Shown one piece after another: positions 44,722 to 56,962 of a stretch of 61,837 nt of DNA. The notes below the pieces were generated by a model. That model saw only the letters and a list, made by a program, of their open reading frames with translations, was not told the DNA's origin and did not search any database. The translations under genes were made by a program, and so were the position numbers. The stretch's first letter is position 1. Each line of letters opens with the position of its first letter. The stretch lies in contig JAULBX010025409.1 of assembly GCA_032358255.1 (NCBI GenBank), forward strand, positions 1-61,837. The letters run 5' to 3'. Source of the stretch: Heterotrichella gracilis (taxonomy: Eukaryota; Sar; Xanthophyceae; Tribonematales; Xanthonemataceae).

Positions 44722-47700
44722 TGGGGCACTTCTCCTCATCCCAACCAAGCGCCCAGCCCTGTGCTGTCGTGCGACGGAAATTGCAAGTAGGTTGTGTTTT
44801 TTGGTGCCGTTTGCTGTTAGATACGGCTTGGTTTTTATCACCTTCGGCTGGTTTGCAACGGCGAAGATGGTGAGTCCACATTGCATGTGCGGCTTGACAG
44901 CCTAGAGTACATTTCTATGTAGTTTTCTATCAGGATGACGTGCAGTTAGCTACACCCTTGAGGGCCATGTGGACATGCTACGTGGTATTGTAGCATGGGT
45001 ATTTTGTTTGTACAGGCCCTGTGTGTAGCCATAGAAAGTGTCAAATGACAGCCAGGGCATTGGGGTTAGATGCATCATCCCAGTCAAGTTTTCACACCCC
45101 AGTCCCTCTCAGGCCAGCACACCACCACCCAATACAAATTAGGTGTTTGACTGTTTCAAGCCTGGCGCCACTGCTAACCCCCTGGGGTCTGCATGGAGAG
45201 TGTCTACCATGTTTTTCCGGACAATTCGTAATCTAGATTTAGACCCTTGGTGCAGCACATTCCAGTGAATGCCCATGTTTTGACGTTGACGAGCGTCCAC
45301 TCTGTGTTGTTTGTCGTTTGTCCAAGTGGGACCCCCGTGTGGCACTGGTGCCTTGAAATCCAATGTGGTAGCCCTCAGTTATGGGTGGTAGATAGGTGTT
45401 GTGCATTGCAACTGAGTAGCACTGCACCACCTTCAGTAGAAGAGAATGTTTCTGCAGAGCAGCCCCCCACAACTCTGTGCCAATGCAAAGGCGCCTTGGA
45501 ATCCTACTTGTGCAGTCCCATAACCTATTTCACTAGTTTTTCACACATATTTTCACACCGCAAGTAGGCAATAGCTGTGCTAGCCTTACCAGATATCAGA
45601 CGGTGTTTCATTCCTACAGGCCGTTTGGCTGCAGAGATTTACCTCCCTCAATTACCTCCCTTGCACTTTGCAACATATCGTATTCCCTTGCGTTAGTTCC
45701 ATAGGTGACCCGTGCATTCATCTCCCCACACACACACGCCCCCCCCCTCGTGTACCACCACAATGCCATTTCCCATCCGCCACACCATCGCCCTTTTCTC
45801 TGATTTTCCCTCGCACAGTGCTTGTCGTCCATCTCGCTCTGCTGCTGAGTGCATACCAATTTGGTATGCCAAAAGCTGCAGCTATGTCGGTGTGATTACC
45901 CATCCCACGCCATGCATGCACACTGCAATCGTTTGACAATCGCCCTGATTCATAGCTTTTCCTGCCCTTTTTCCACTTTAGCTGTGCTGCTTACCTCCCA
46001 CTATTTTTTCCCGGTACTGTCAGCCACACTGGTGCGTGTCCCAGCCATTTATTTGCACGGATGTGGTTCTCGCATCGTCCTTCCGCCATGTTTTACATTT
46101 TCCACAAACGTCGGTGTCCCAGCATGAAGTAGCGCCTAGCCTAGGCCCGTATTTTTATTATTCCGCATGTGGTGGTCAAGTTGTGGGGAAGAGCGTATCA
46201 CTGAGCTGGTGCGCCTGGCCCCAACAGCAAGTGTTTCCATGTGTGGCGTAGTTCCGAATTGTTTGAAACTTCTTTAAATATTTATTGTAATTATTTGTAA
46301 TATGACTTGGTTACACAGGGCATGTAAACCTCTGCGCCAGGAAGAGTTCTTCTCCAGAATTTTTCCCTCAAAAAATGATTCTTGCAGAAAAGGGCATTAT
46401 TCTTGTGTCGCACGTGGGTGCCCTGGCTAGTTTCCCTCATTTAATCTTTGCTACATCAGACAATCTGGAGCCCGCTGCTGCGCATACTGCTGCCGCTGGT
46501 GCCATGGCTGTTCCCCCTGGTTCTATCATTCACAACCCATGGCATATGTGGCGGGCCATTATGGTAATGTTACGAGATGTGATGCATCATGGCATGCTGC
46601 TGAGCATTGCAGTGCTGGCACCTGGCATGCTGCTGAGCATTGCTGAGCCGGCAGGAATCAGGAGCTAGTACCAGGGATGAAGAGACACTGTACACACACT
46701 GAGTGGCATGTCCCACATGCATGCATCCCCAGCTGGGCTGCACTAGCCAGGTGGCAACATACTATGCTATTAGTCCTGCAGTGACCTTGGCAGTTGTCTC
46801 CTCTTCGGTCCCCGAGGTCCTCAAGGTCGAGGTTGTGCATAATTTGTTGGTTGCAATACCATGCAGCTGCTTACAATTGTCAGGGCAGGGACCCATTATT
46901 CCATTATTGTAAATGACATCACAACTGCCGGATGATTGCACCGACTGACGACATCTGCGCATAATCAAGCCCCCACTGGGTTGAACCGCTGCTAGCTCTA
47001 GGACTGCAACTGGGCGCATCAACAACTGCCATGTTCCTTGCCAATCAGACCCGCAAACACTTCCTTTGAGCTTGCGCTGCAAGCGCCACACCTGTCCAAC
47101 GATTGCAGCCCTCGTGCGCAGTCCATCAATGCCCAATGGTACTACGGCAGAACTACTTTGTGCCCTGACTCAAACCAACCTCTACCATTCGAAGCAAGCC
47201 TGCATGACGTCAATGAACAGGCATCGCCCGTATGCAATGCGCACATATGAAACCCTACCAGGGTCTGGCCCCACAATATACCCTAGAGCTACCATCATGT
47301 GGCCATAGAGTACAGCCTCTCACATCAAAAGTCAACATTCACATCAACAGCTTGCCTGGTCCCAAGGTGACCGCCGTGATCCCCAGGCATCCCCAGGCCA
47401 AAAAACCCTTCCCTCCTCCCCAGCCGCCATCCTTCCAACCTGCCCCAACCAGGGCCTACTACGCCTTGCCACAACCTGTCAGGGTTTGCACTCGAAGCCT
47501 AGGGCCTACCAGGTACTGGCCCCACAATAAACCCTACCAGGGTCTGTACTGAGTCTCAAAAGTGACAACTGGCGTGGTCCTGCCACTGTCCCTGCCAGGG
47601 TGGTTCACCCACCAGACCAAACCCCCTGACCCTTCTCCCTTGCACACCCCCGCCGATGCAAACCTCTTGCCTTAGTATGAGCCATACCCGAGCTTTCCAA

Positions 47701-47839
47701 CAAGAGCATCCATGTGGACTGAAGGAGTCGTAGGCAGGCAGGGAACATCAAATGGTGTAACCTCTCACTCTCAAGGGAGGTGCACGCAGCACCGCCTGGC
47801 GCCAACCTCCCTCACCTGCACCCTCCACCCCCCTTCCTT
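44722..47839. other. Long intergenic region, no supported gene
   Basis: This lies between the convergent ends of the RWP-RK gene and the minus-strand membrane-protein gene. Several open frames of 90-125 codons occur (for example 46375-46668 and 47232-47552) but none has a domain or matched splice sites. The stretch near 47270-47560 has repeated ACCCTACCAGGG motifs. Confidence 0.4.
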
Positions 47840-50800
47840 TCACACTCCTCCAAGGGGCATGTACTCATCCTCATCCCCCCCTGCCCCCCAGCCACTCGCC
47901 AGCCCCCACAGCCCCGCCACAGCCACCAGCACCCAGTGGCCAATGAGGGGCACCAGCAGGGGGTGGTGGCGCAGCCCCACATCCCGCACCACCACCCCCA
48001 GCAGCACAAGGTGGGCGATGGATGCAAGGAGGAGCCCGAGGTTGAGGGCGCGGGGGATGTGGTGGGACAGCGCGCGGCGGACGGTGGCGTCCTGCAGGGG
48101 TGGGGGATGTGGTGTCACCTGGCGGCGGATGGTGGTGTTACATGCTGCGGATAGGAATTGTTCTCAAAAGATCCTATGACCACCATGCACATGTAGATAG
48201 TACCACAAAACCAGATTTGCGCATTCTGGACAGGCTCCTAGTATATTACCTCACCCACAGAGGTTTACATGGTACATATTTACAGTATTGGTACTGTTGT
48301 ACAGCAAACCATCCAGTGATGCGCTGTGAGCTTCATGCCGCATGAGCGGCTCAGCCTGTTTGATCATTCCTGCATTGACCTTCTGAATGTAGACATCATA
48401 GTGGTGCCATTTGAGCTGCCAGGCTGCATGTTAGATTGCGCTGCAGGCAGTGTGCAGACTGGCATCCCGACTGGCACCACTACGAAACCTATGTCCAAAC
48501 AGCCATTGGAAAAGTTCCAACAGGCTGGTGTCGTGTGGCAGTGACACTCACCTAATGCATGGCGTGTGGTCAGTGACAGAGTATGCGTGTGCGTGTGCAT
48601 ATTATGCATATTGCTGGACCAGCATGGGACTGGGAATGGTATGCCACATGCATGTCATATGAATATGAAAGAAATGGGGATCCCAAGCAGGCCCACATAC
48701 CCTGAGCGCATAGGTGATTGTTGGCATGAGGAACAGCATCCCGCAGCCAACCAGCTGCCACTCGAACGCCACCTTGGCCCCGTCAAATGCGCCAAACAGC
48801 CCCCTCAGGCAGTGGGCGGGGAAGACGAAGTAGAGCAGCCCCGCCAGTATGAAGAGCAGGGTGAGGAGGGCATAGAGAAGCGCCAGGGGGGTGATGGTGG
48901 TGGGGGAGAACAGGTTGATGAAGACACGCAGGAGGCCTGGAAGGGGGGGAGGAGGAGGGGGGGTATTTGAGTCATAATGGGCTGGGACTCCCTACGGGAG
49001 CATGGCGTGTGGGGCCCATCTAGTTTGATCATTTCAAATTAGGGTGACACGCCCTTGACCGCATACGCCCAGTGCCACTGCAGTACAATACTCAGTGGTA
49101 AGTCCACCTAAGGCTTGCATGATTTACCACCTTGGAAATGGAATATGTGACCGCGTGTACCTGTCAAGGATGGTACGACAGCACCATAGGGTACAGGCAC
49201 ATGGACAAAACCCCTAGAAAGTGCAGGAGCATATCTAAGAAGGCGACACATGTAATGCATGAAGTAGCACTGTGTCAAGAATACTCGTACAAAGAGCAGG
49301 ATCATCAGCAACTTCACTATCAGAGCTGTATTTGCTGATGACCATAGATGCTGGTAGCACACCAGCATGCATGATCAGCAGCAAAAGCAGCTTTGAAGGC
49401 TAAGTTATTCATGATCCTGCTCTTTGTACTACTACTCTGGAACCTGAGATGTCCGGATGAGGCCTGAAGAAACAGGTGATGACCCCCCGCTCAATGGCCC
49501 AGCAAACACTGCAAGATATCCACAAGTTCTGCCAAGCTTTGATATCAATTCATTGCGGCAGTATTGGACATCTCACAGTGTTTGTTGGGCAGGAAAAGAC
49601 GTTTCAAAACTCTTCACACATCCCCATTTCCCAGGGACATGCAATGGCTCTCTATTGCCTCTCCATTGTAGTCAAGCACATAGGTAGGCTGCTAAGCATG
49701 TGAGGCGACATGCAACAAGCAATGTAGCGCGTTCCACGTCCCAAACCTCCAGAGAGGCTGTCACATGCCTTGGAAATCCCAAGATAATTAGAGGACATCC
49801 CAAGCACATTGCACCCCACCCACCTGCTCCCACGTCGTACACATCCAGCCCCGGGGTGGTGGCCAGGTAGGCTGTGGGGACCGCAAACGTAAATCCAAAC
49901 ACCAGGAATCCCAGCACCAATCCCCACCACGTGAGGGGGCGCCAGAAGGTGACGTTGAGCAGCAGCAGGATCATGGCCAGACCGCTGAATGCAGCCAGGG
50001 CCAGCTGCAGGGCCTGGACCACACTGGCGTCAAACTCGTTGTTGTCGCAGGCAACCTGCGGGGGTGAGGTGGAGCAGTTGTTAGCTCAGAGAGGTGCCAG
50101 TCTTCCAGGACCTTGCCAATGCAGGGAAACACCCCTGCTACCCAGTGCACCCAATGCAATCACAGGCACCCTGCAGGGAGTCGTGCAGGGGAGGGGGGTT
50201 CTTTGGCTTGAGATGTCCCAAATAAATCTAGTACTCGTCAATGCAGGTGGTAGTACTGGTACCAGCTAGACCATGGGGTAATAAGATAATAATAGTCCCA
50301 TTGTTATCTGCATACCCTTGGCTGGACTCAATTGCAGGCACAGGCACCTCCTCCTATTGCAGAGGAGCATGGGGAGTAGCTTCTAAGCTCTTCAAACGTC
50401 CCAATGAAGGCCAAAGACCAACGCCTGGTGGGTGAGCCCGGTGGTGAAGGTCCCACAGCCACGCAATGTACGCATTGTCATGCAATGGCAAACAAGACTG
50501 CATGCCACCAACAATTCACTATATGCGATAAGCTCATGGCATACAATGTTGCTTGACATCGCATGACAATGCATACTTGGGTGGCAGCGGAATCCTCTCC
50601 ACCGGGCTCACCCACTAGTTAATTGCCCTTGGCCTGCATTGGGAACCTTTGAAGCCACCCCCCTACCTTCCTCACCCGTACTCCCCTGTACAAATCATAC
50701 AAGTGGAACCACCCTTATGATTTCTCACTACCCTGTCCCCTCCCCTTGTCCCTCGCCCATCCCACTCACCCTGCAGCAGTAGCACACCAGGGAGCCAATG

Positions 50801-52206
50801 AGGAAGGTGATCCCCAACATGCGCCCCACAGTATCAAACTCCAGACCATAAGGCAGCTGCGCATCCCTGCCAAAAAAGGCATGGCCAACCTGTGGTACAC
50901 AAGAGACCCGATGAGAGCACAAATTTCGTGGAGTAGAAAATGTGTTTGATGATGGTTTTGATCATTACATTAGTTTAGAAACAGAGGGGCGGGTGAAATA
51001 TGGATAAGTGGATGCCAGGATGCGCCCCACAGTATCAAACTCCAGACCATAAGGCAGCTGCGCATCCCTGCCAAAGAAGGCGTGGCCAACCTGTGGGATG
51101 CGGGGGGTACCAGTAAGGTGTCAATGTCAGGTAGGGTGAAACGGGGAGCAAACGTCGCCCAAAGCTGCATTTAAGTGCCATGCAAAGGAAATTTTGAACA
51201 CAAGTGTATATGGCCCAGTCAGGGTGTAGGATTTCATGTGTACCTTTTGTTGTTTTGCCGATCAAAGGTTCAGCATTCAAATTTTGGAATTTAGGTTGTG
51301 CATCCATCATCTGCGGCCTCAAAGTGCAACCTCCCAGTAATTGCGTACAGCTCACACGCGCATGATGCAGCGTGTGGGGGAAGGGTATGGGTTGTGCGCG
51401 AAATACTTACTGCAATGGGGCAGAAAAGGGCAAAGAATGCAGCCTTGCGCTTTCATTGATTAGGAAAGTGAAGTACATTTCAGGTTGTAGGGTTTCAGGG
51501 TGTGCGCGCACCATTTGCGGGCTGACGAGGGCGATAATGGCGGCCACGAAATGCAGCCCCCCCAGGATTGTGTACAGCTCACATGCGCCTGCCCAGCGGT
51601 GGAACCTTGAGCCCCCACTCTCCTCTTCGTACCCTCCCCCCCCTGGCAAGTCGCTGCGGCCCGTGGGTGGGGTGTTGGGGGCCATGCGCATCCCCGCCTT
51701 GGCCGCACCAGGGTGGAAGTCACCTAAAGGGAATAGGAAAGGAGGAATTTTGGAGGAGAAGCGGTGCCCAAATGGTGTGTGGCAATCCCAAGGCCCTGAC
51801 TGTTGGCGGTTGATCAGGGTCAGTGCGGCAGCGCGCACGCCTTAAAGACCTCTTAGGGTTCATGTTTTGAGGTGAAGGGACATCCCCGACCTGGCCTGAC
51901 CGCAAACACAGGTACTAATAAAATATAGGGTTGGGATTTAATAGGATTTGTCTGAATTTTCTCCTTCCAACTGCTGTTTCAAGCTTGAGGGTATGCCCTA
52001 CACTAAGGGTCTTTGCTAGGGTTTTACCTACCTGGCCTGACCGCAGTCACTGATGGCACCTCCTGCAGCTGCTCAGGGCGCGGGGGAGGGGCTACCCCAT
52101 AACCCTCGCCAAGGTTTCCGCCGCCACCCACCGCCCTCCTCTCGCCGATGACTGGTGGGGTAGATTGGCTTTCTATGGGGCCGGCAGGGCCCGTACCAGT
52201 TGCCAT
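47840..52206 (-). CDS. Polytopic membrane protein of unknown function
   Basis: Six exons on the minus strand join in frame (408 aa): 52206-52032, 51723-51512, 50889-50770, 50055-49824, 48936-48701 and 48091-47840. A 5'-UTR exon end at 52222-52207 follows a TTTTTACAG acceptor. The first ~100 residues are hydrophilic and Gly/Pro-rich, with no clear signal peptide. About eight hydrophobic segments follow, including LHFVAAIIALVS, LGITFLIGSLVCYCC, LALAAFSGLAMILLLLNVTF, WWGLVLGFLVFGFTFAVP, ALLYALLTLLFILAGLLYFVF and LNLGLLLASIAHLVLLGVVV. The C-terminus is acidic (GGDEDEYMPLGG). I do not recognise the family. The spread of aromatic and small residues suggests an integral membrane protein of an organelle or the plasma membrane, without a visible transport motif. 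Confidence 0.75.
49287..49434. repeat. Inverted repeat inside a membrane-protein intron
   Basis: GTACAAAGAGCAGGATCAT near 49288 is repeated as its reverse complement (ATGATCCTGCTCTTTGTAC) near 49411, with about 105 bp between. It is a candidate hairpin or small foldback element. Confidence 0.65.
51019..51091 (-). repeat. Very young exon shadow of membrane-protein exon 3
   Basis: About 72 bp match the real exon start (50817-50889) with roughly two mismatches, including the CCACAG acceptor. The copy reads VGHAFFGRDAQLPYGLEFDT and diverges after GGCGCAT, losing the transmembrane part and the donor. A weaker shadow of exon 2 lies at 51338-51367. Confidence 0.85.
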
Positions 52207-52557
52207 GGTGGATGAATTCGCCCTGTAAAAATGGGCAGGTGTTACAGTGGGTGTTGACCCGGGCACCCTGAAGGGAATTAAATGTGCAGATGTGCAGAAT
52301 CTGCAGCTCTCTGGGAGTCCCAGTGGGCCATGCGCATGCTGCGTGTCTGTTAAAATGACTCAGTGTGTGCCAGCGCTTCCGCCAGTTGCATCCCCATGTG
52401 ACGCATCTTGGGCAATAGTACTCCTCCTTTCAACCTTAACTGGTCTTTCAGTGCAGTGCTACTGGCTTCAATCCATGTGCGGATGGCTTTAGGATGTGCA
52501 CATATTAGCCATTTCTCTTAGGTGAAGCTTTTAACTGAGATTGAAATTTCAAATGGC

Positions 52558-53167
52558 ATGGAGATTAAGAATGGATGCATTTCCATACTAGACCACTATG
52601 CCATGGATACAAGTGCTGATTTAATGCGGCATAGACCAGCGCCACCTGTCCCACACAAAGCTTATAAGTACACTGCCGTCAAGCTTCCTCAGGACCTCAA
52701 CCAGAGCCTCGTGAAAGTAAGACCCACTGGTGAGTCTAGTGCACTGTGTGGCAGATCAATACTCACCTCTAGGCCAACACACACCCTCGGTGCACCAGTA
52801 AGCTCGTTTTGTGACCTTTTTAACCTGAAAAGCCGCTTTCGAGAGGCGTCTGACTCAGCCTATGCGTAGCTGCGTGACTTGTAAGGCTGAATTGGGAAGC
52901 CTTCGCAGATTACTCAACACAACCTTGACCTGAGCACCAAAGCATGCAAGAATAGACGCTTGATGGCCTTGTCTGCTTGTTATTGTTAAAGCGTGGCTGT
53001 TGATGACTTTTGCAGCCGTGATGGCCTCGGATCCGATGCGGGCTGGCTTCCCGATGTGGTTTTGCTGCACCGAAACGGAATTGGTGGAGGCATCAGGGAG
53101 GGAGGGAGACGGGGAGGAGAAACGCAGCACTGACCGTTTCTTGGAGGCATTAGATGCAGCTCCCTAG
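52558..53167 (+). CDS. Tentative small two-exon gene of unknown function
   Basis: Two exons fit: 52558-52729, with a GTGAGT donor and the frame open back to a TCTCTTAG acceptor at 52521, and 53016-53167 (TTTTGCAG acceptor, ending in TAG). The sum is 324 nt, or 107 aa, from ATG 52558. If the acceptor is real, an upstream exon is missing. The product is mixed polar and acidic near the end (GDGEEKRSTDRFLEALDAAP). I recognise no domain. It lies between the divergent membrane-protein gene and the first tandem paralogue. Support comes only from matched splice phase and codon-like composition. Confidence 0.4.
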
Positions 53168-53252
53168 TGTCATGACGCAAAGTGTAACTTGCATTCTAAT
53201 TGGGTTTCATTCCCTACTACAAACAACGACCCCTGGTACGAACGGTTGAGCA

Positions 53253-54900
53253 AGGTGAGGCTGCCAGAGGTGGCAAAGGATGCATGCATGCATGTGAGCA
53301 CCCCTGTTTCATAGCCTGCACCACGGCATCTCCATCGGCATACAACGCATCTTACACAAAAGCAACTGTAAGACTGTACTATGGGCAAACACTGAAACAG
53401 CGATGTCCAGTGACACCCCCCACCCTGATAAGGGCCTCAAAAGGCTTGGTGCACAAAACCCTGCTTAGCACTTCTGTCAGTCACTATCCTATGATTGTTC
53501 GCCGGTTTCATCCTGTTGGGTTCGCCTGACGACTCTCTATTGTTGAGTTTCAAGTAGACCTTGACGCTTAAGGGCTGTCGTGCAACAGATCTGGTGCTTC
53601 CCCCGCCTTGGGCTGCCCTCCCCCAAGCCTCCCAGTGGCAGCAAGGAGACGGTTTTGAACATGTTTTGCGAGCTCAAACGCAGCAGTGCTTCCCTTAGTT
53701 TTCCCCGCACTCGTACTGGCACACACAAGCCAGTCACCCAACAGAGAAACAGGCCCCACCACAGTACAGTCGCCACTGCGCAGCCGCAAGGTATTATTTC
53801 TTGCTCTATGTTGAGCTCTCTGTGGTGACTTACTTCAGTACCAGCTGCGAGCTCGTGCTGACAGAGCATCTTGTTTCCCACCGCCCACTGGGTTGCCACA
53901 GCCGTGTCTAAAATGTTGCACTTTCTTGCCCTACAGGGAACACCGCGAAGGACATCACAGTAGAATTTCCAGACGCCACGAGCACAAAGGTGCGGGTGAG
54001 CACCAATGAAGGCCTTCAAACCTTCCTAGAGTACGAGGACGGCTCCCATTTGTTGGACAGGGACGGGAAGCCGGTGTATGATGTGTACCTTATGGAGGAT
54101 GGCGGGCACTACACCATCTGCCTGTGGCCTGACGTGAACGTGAAGGTACCCATTGGCAACGGCGAGACAAAAGAGTACACCTTTCTACAGTTGGGTGAGA
54201 GCCAGCTGGCCTCCTTATGCGAACGCTGTGGTCTGGCTGGACTTGCTCCACTGGACCGCCCCACCACCCTGCTGCCACATAGCATGCTGGAGCATGGCAA
54301 TACCTATGTGGGGGTGCCAAAGGGGCGTGTTTCCTTCTCTGAGCAGGTGACCAAGCCCTTCATGCTGTTTCCACTTGCTGTTGTGCCTACTGTGTTGTGC
54401 TGCTGTCTTGGCAGTGCCCCAAGCTCCTGTGCTGTTGGCATGTGTTAGCGCCTCAAGCTCCCTGGATCCTGAAGCGCGGTGCGCGCGCTTTCGTAGGTGC
54501 AACAAGTCAACCGGCAAGATGATGATGATGATGATGATGAGCTCTATGGTAAGCTCTCTGTGGTGACCACACTTACGCTTTATGACCTGGGCAGCTTTGC
54601 CGCGCCTAGCATTGAGCCCCACCGTTTACAAGCACGCTTGGGTGCTGATCCATGTTGGCTGTTGCTGGGGTCAACAAACACCTTGGTGCGGTTGCCTGCA
54701 TTGGTTATAACCCAACTGTGCTTGGTGTCTGGGTGGGGTTCAATGCTGCGCGCAGCAAAGTTGCGCAGCTCGGATTTTGGGCGGGATTAACTAATAACAC
54801 CCAGCTCCTGTGTTGTGTTGTGGTCCGAACTGTTGTGTGAAATCACACGTACATGCACCACCTGCCATGCCCCCATGTCCCACCCCTTGATCGCTCCCTC
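53253..54900 (+). repeat. Segmental duplication, copy 1 (partner 56963-58620)
   Basis: About 1.65 kb covering the 5' flank, first exon, domain exon, Asp-run exon and following intron of the first tandem paralogue is repeated about 3.7 kb downstream at high identity. Near-identical stretches include GAGACGGTTTTGAACATGTTTTG and GCGCGCAGCAAAGTTGCGCAG. Confidence 0.85.
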
Positions 54901-55501
54901 AGATAGGCTAAGCACCCCTGTGTGAGCTCATGCAGCAAGCCCGTGCTGATAGAGCCTGTTGTTTCCCACCGCCCACTGGGTTGCCACAGCTGTATGTAGA
55001 GGAAAGAAACAAAACGCTTCCACACACCGCTGCACACCACAGCCAACGATGGGGAAGAACACATTTAGCTGTAGCACTTTCTGCCCTACAGAGAACACCC
55101 CAAAGACCATCACAGTAGGAGGATGGCGTGACTTTACGAGCAGGCAGGTGCGGCTGAGCAGCTTTGAAGGCCTTGAAATCTTCCTAGAGTGCGAGGGAGC
55201 CGGCCGTTTGGAGGACAAGGACGGGAAGCCGGTGCATGATCCGTATTTTTTGGAGGATGGCGGGCACTACACCATCTGCCTGTGGCCTGACGTGAACGTG
55301 AAGGTGCCCATTGGCAACGGCGAGACAAAAGAGTACACCTGGTGTGGAGTGGATGAGAGCCGGCTCTTCTCCTTATGCGACAGCTTTGGTCTGGCTGGAG
55401 TTGCTCCACAGGACAGGCCCACCACCCTGCTGCCACACAGCCTGCTGGAGCATGGAAAGACATATGTGGGGGTGCCAAAGCCACAGCGATTTTCCTTCTG
55501 A
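53661..55501 (+). CDS. Tandem paralogue 1: two copies of an unrecognised domain
   Basis: Four exons: 53661-53790, 53937-54346, 54497-54548 and 55092-55501 (333 aa). A basic first exon (MFCELKRSSASLSFPRTRTG) precedes domain copy 1. An Asp-rich linker (QDDDDDDDELYG) leads to domain copy 2, and a TGA follows KPQRFSF. Each domain exon is exactly 410 nt. Shared motifs are DGKPV, GGHYTICLWPDVNVKVPIGN, CGLAGLAP, DRPTTLLPHS and LEHGxTYVGVPK. Copy 2 is more diverged and begins GGWRDFTSRQVRL. I do not recognise the domain; the beta-rich pattern could suggest a ubiquitin-like or other small fold, but this is a guess. Compared with the downstream paralogue it lacks the C-terminal domain, so it may be truncated. 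Confidence 0.7.
54519..54541 (+). repeat. GAT microsatellite coding an Asp run
   Basis: Seven GAT codons in the linker exon. The paralogous exon at 58210-58234 has one more GAT, as expected for replication slippage. Confidence 0.85.
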
Positions 55502-55640
55502 CTTGCAAAATCTAAACGCTTTTTTTGCAATACCGCCATTCAGCAAAATTTCCTGCACCATTTTTTCTTGCATGTCCTGATTTAGCGAGACTTCCGATCC
55601 ACGCATCCGCAAGCCAGAGAAAACTGGCGTGGATAAAAAA

Positions 55641-55663
55641 TTAGGGTTTAGGGTTTAGGGTTC
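55641..55663 (+). repeat. TTTAGGG telomere-like tract
   Basis: Three TTTAGGG-type units directly precede the hairpin at 55668. Confidence 0.85.
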
Positions 55664-55667
55664 AATA

Positions 55668-55759
55668 TCTTTCTCCATCCCTTTACCGATGTTTGATCAT
55701 TTTAATCCACATACATTTTACTGAAAATGATCAAACATTGGTAAAGGGATGGAGAAAGA
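55668..55759. repeat. Long hairpin: 36-bp arms, 20-nt loop
   Basis: 55668-55703 is the reverse complement of 55724-55759 with a single G/T mismatch. The arms contain CTCCATCCCTTTACC and GGTAAAGGGATGGAG. It lies immediately after the TTTAGGG tract and downstream of the stop of paralogue 1. Confidence 0.9.
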
Positions 55760-56962
55760 GATGGAACGCTTGTGCCAATCTCAATTGCCACATAGCACCC
55801 AATGAAGCAAGTGCTGACTGAGATCTTAATTGGGTAACATGACATGTTTTGGCCAGTGGTCCCCTTAACTCCGCTTTTGTGGCACAGTGCGTTGGACGGG
55901 GTCCAAGGGGACTCCCCTTTGTTCGTTCTTTCAATGGCTACTGACTCCGTGGAACTTCGAGCTGATCAGCTTGCCATCGTGTAATTACAGCTTGCACAAC
56001 CTATGGTAGGGACCGTCACCACCCACCACCATGGCACCACCCATCACGATCTGCATGAGCATTATGATACCAAAGTGGCCGCACCTCATTCGGTAGCAGG
56101 CTGCAACGGGTGACACCACACCCCTGTGGCACCAAGTGTGTCTCTCTGTCCATCGCTGCGGTGCACTGCTGACAACGTGGCCCACCAGGACAGGAACTGC
56201 CATGACACCAGTGATGGCGCGTGGATCCAACCAGTGGCACAGATTTTGCACCAATGCCAGTATGTATTGCAAGCATTGCCCAGCACCAGCCAGCGCAGTG
56301 ACTGAGCTCCTAAGTATGAATATTACAAAACGCAAAGAAAGGGGCATTATCTGCTGGGCAGCACTGCAGCGCATGACTTGGCGGCTGTTTCTGAAACAGT
56401 TTCTGATCGCGTGCAGTTGCTTGTGCAGTTGCTTGGCACGCGCAGTTGCACACGAACCCTGTACCTTTGCATCCCCAGTCTGTTTGCAAGTCCAGTCGCT
56501 GGCCCTTCAGCAACACGAGGTCCAATCTCGTTGAACACAGCCCTTGCGCAGAGCTATCAAGTTTACTACATCTAAGTCATGGCTGTTGATTGCTATTTGT
56601 TGCTGTTGCTTCTTGTTGTTGCTTTCTGTTGTTGCTGCCACCACCCACTTGCCCCAATACCAGTGTTCCACTGGCCAAAACCCTAAGAATAAAAGGAACC
56701 CAAACTGCTTCCGAGTTACCGTATATGTTTATCCTCGATTTGGCTCTGTAAAGTGCACTTGCCAGGTTGTTGACGAATAGCACATGCAGAGAAGCACACC
56801 CCACATAGCACATGCAGGAAGCACACCCAGAGGGTCTGGGTGCCCCCCATGAACTTCAGGAAATGCTGCCCGAAACCACTGGACGGACTGCTTCAGGAGA
56901 ACCAAGCAGGTTCCGCAAGCAATAAAGGCGGATGTCGTGAACGATGGGGGAGCGAGCTACGA

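Noticed and set aside
55641..55663. True telomere or subtelomere
   Set aside because: Tracts are only two to four units, occur throughout the window in both orientations, and are flanked by ordinary genes. They are interstitial.
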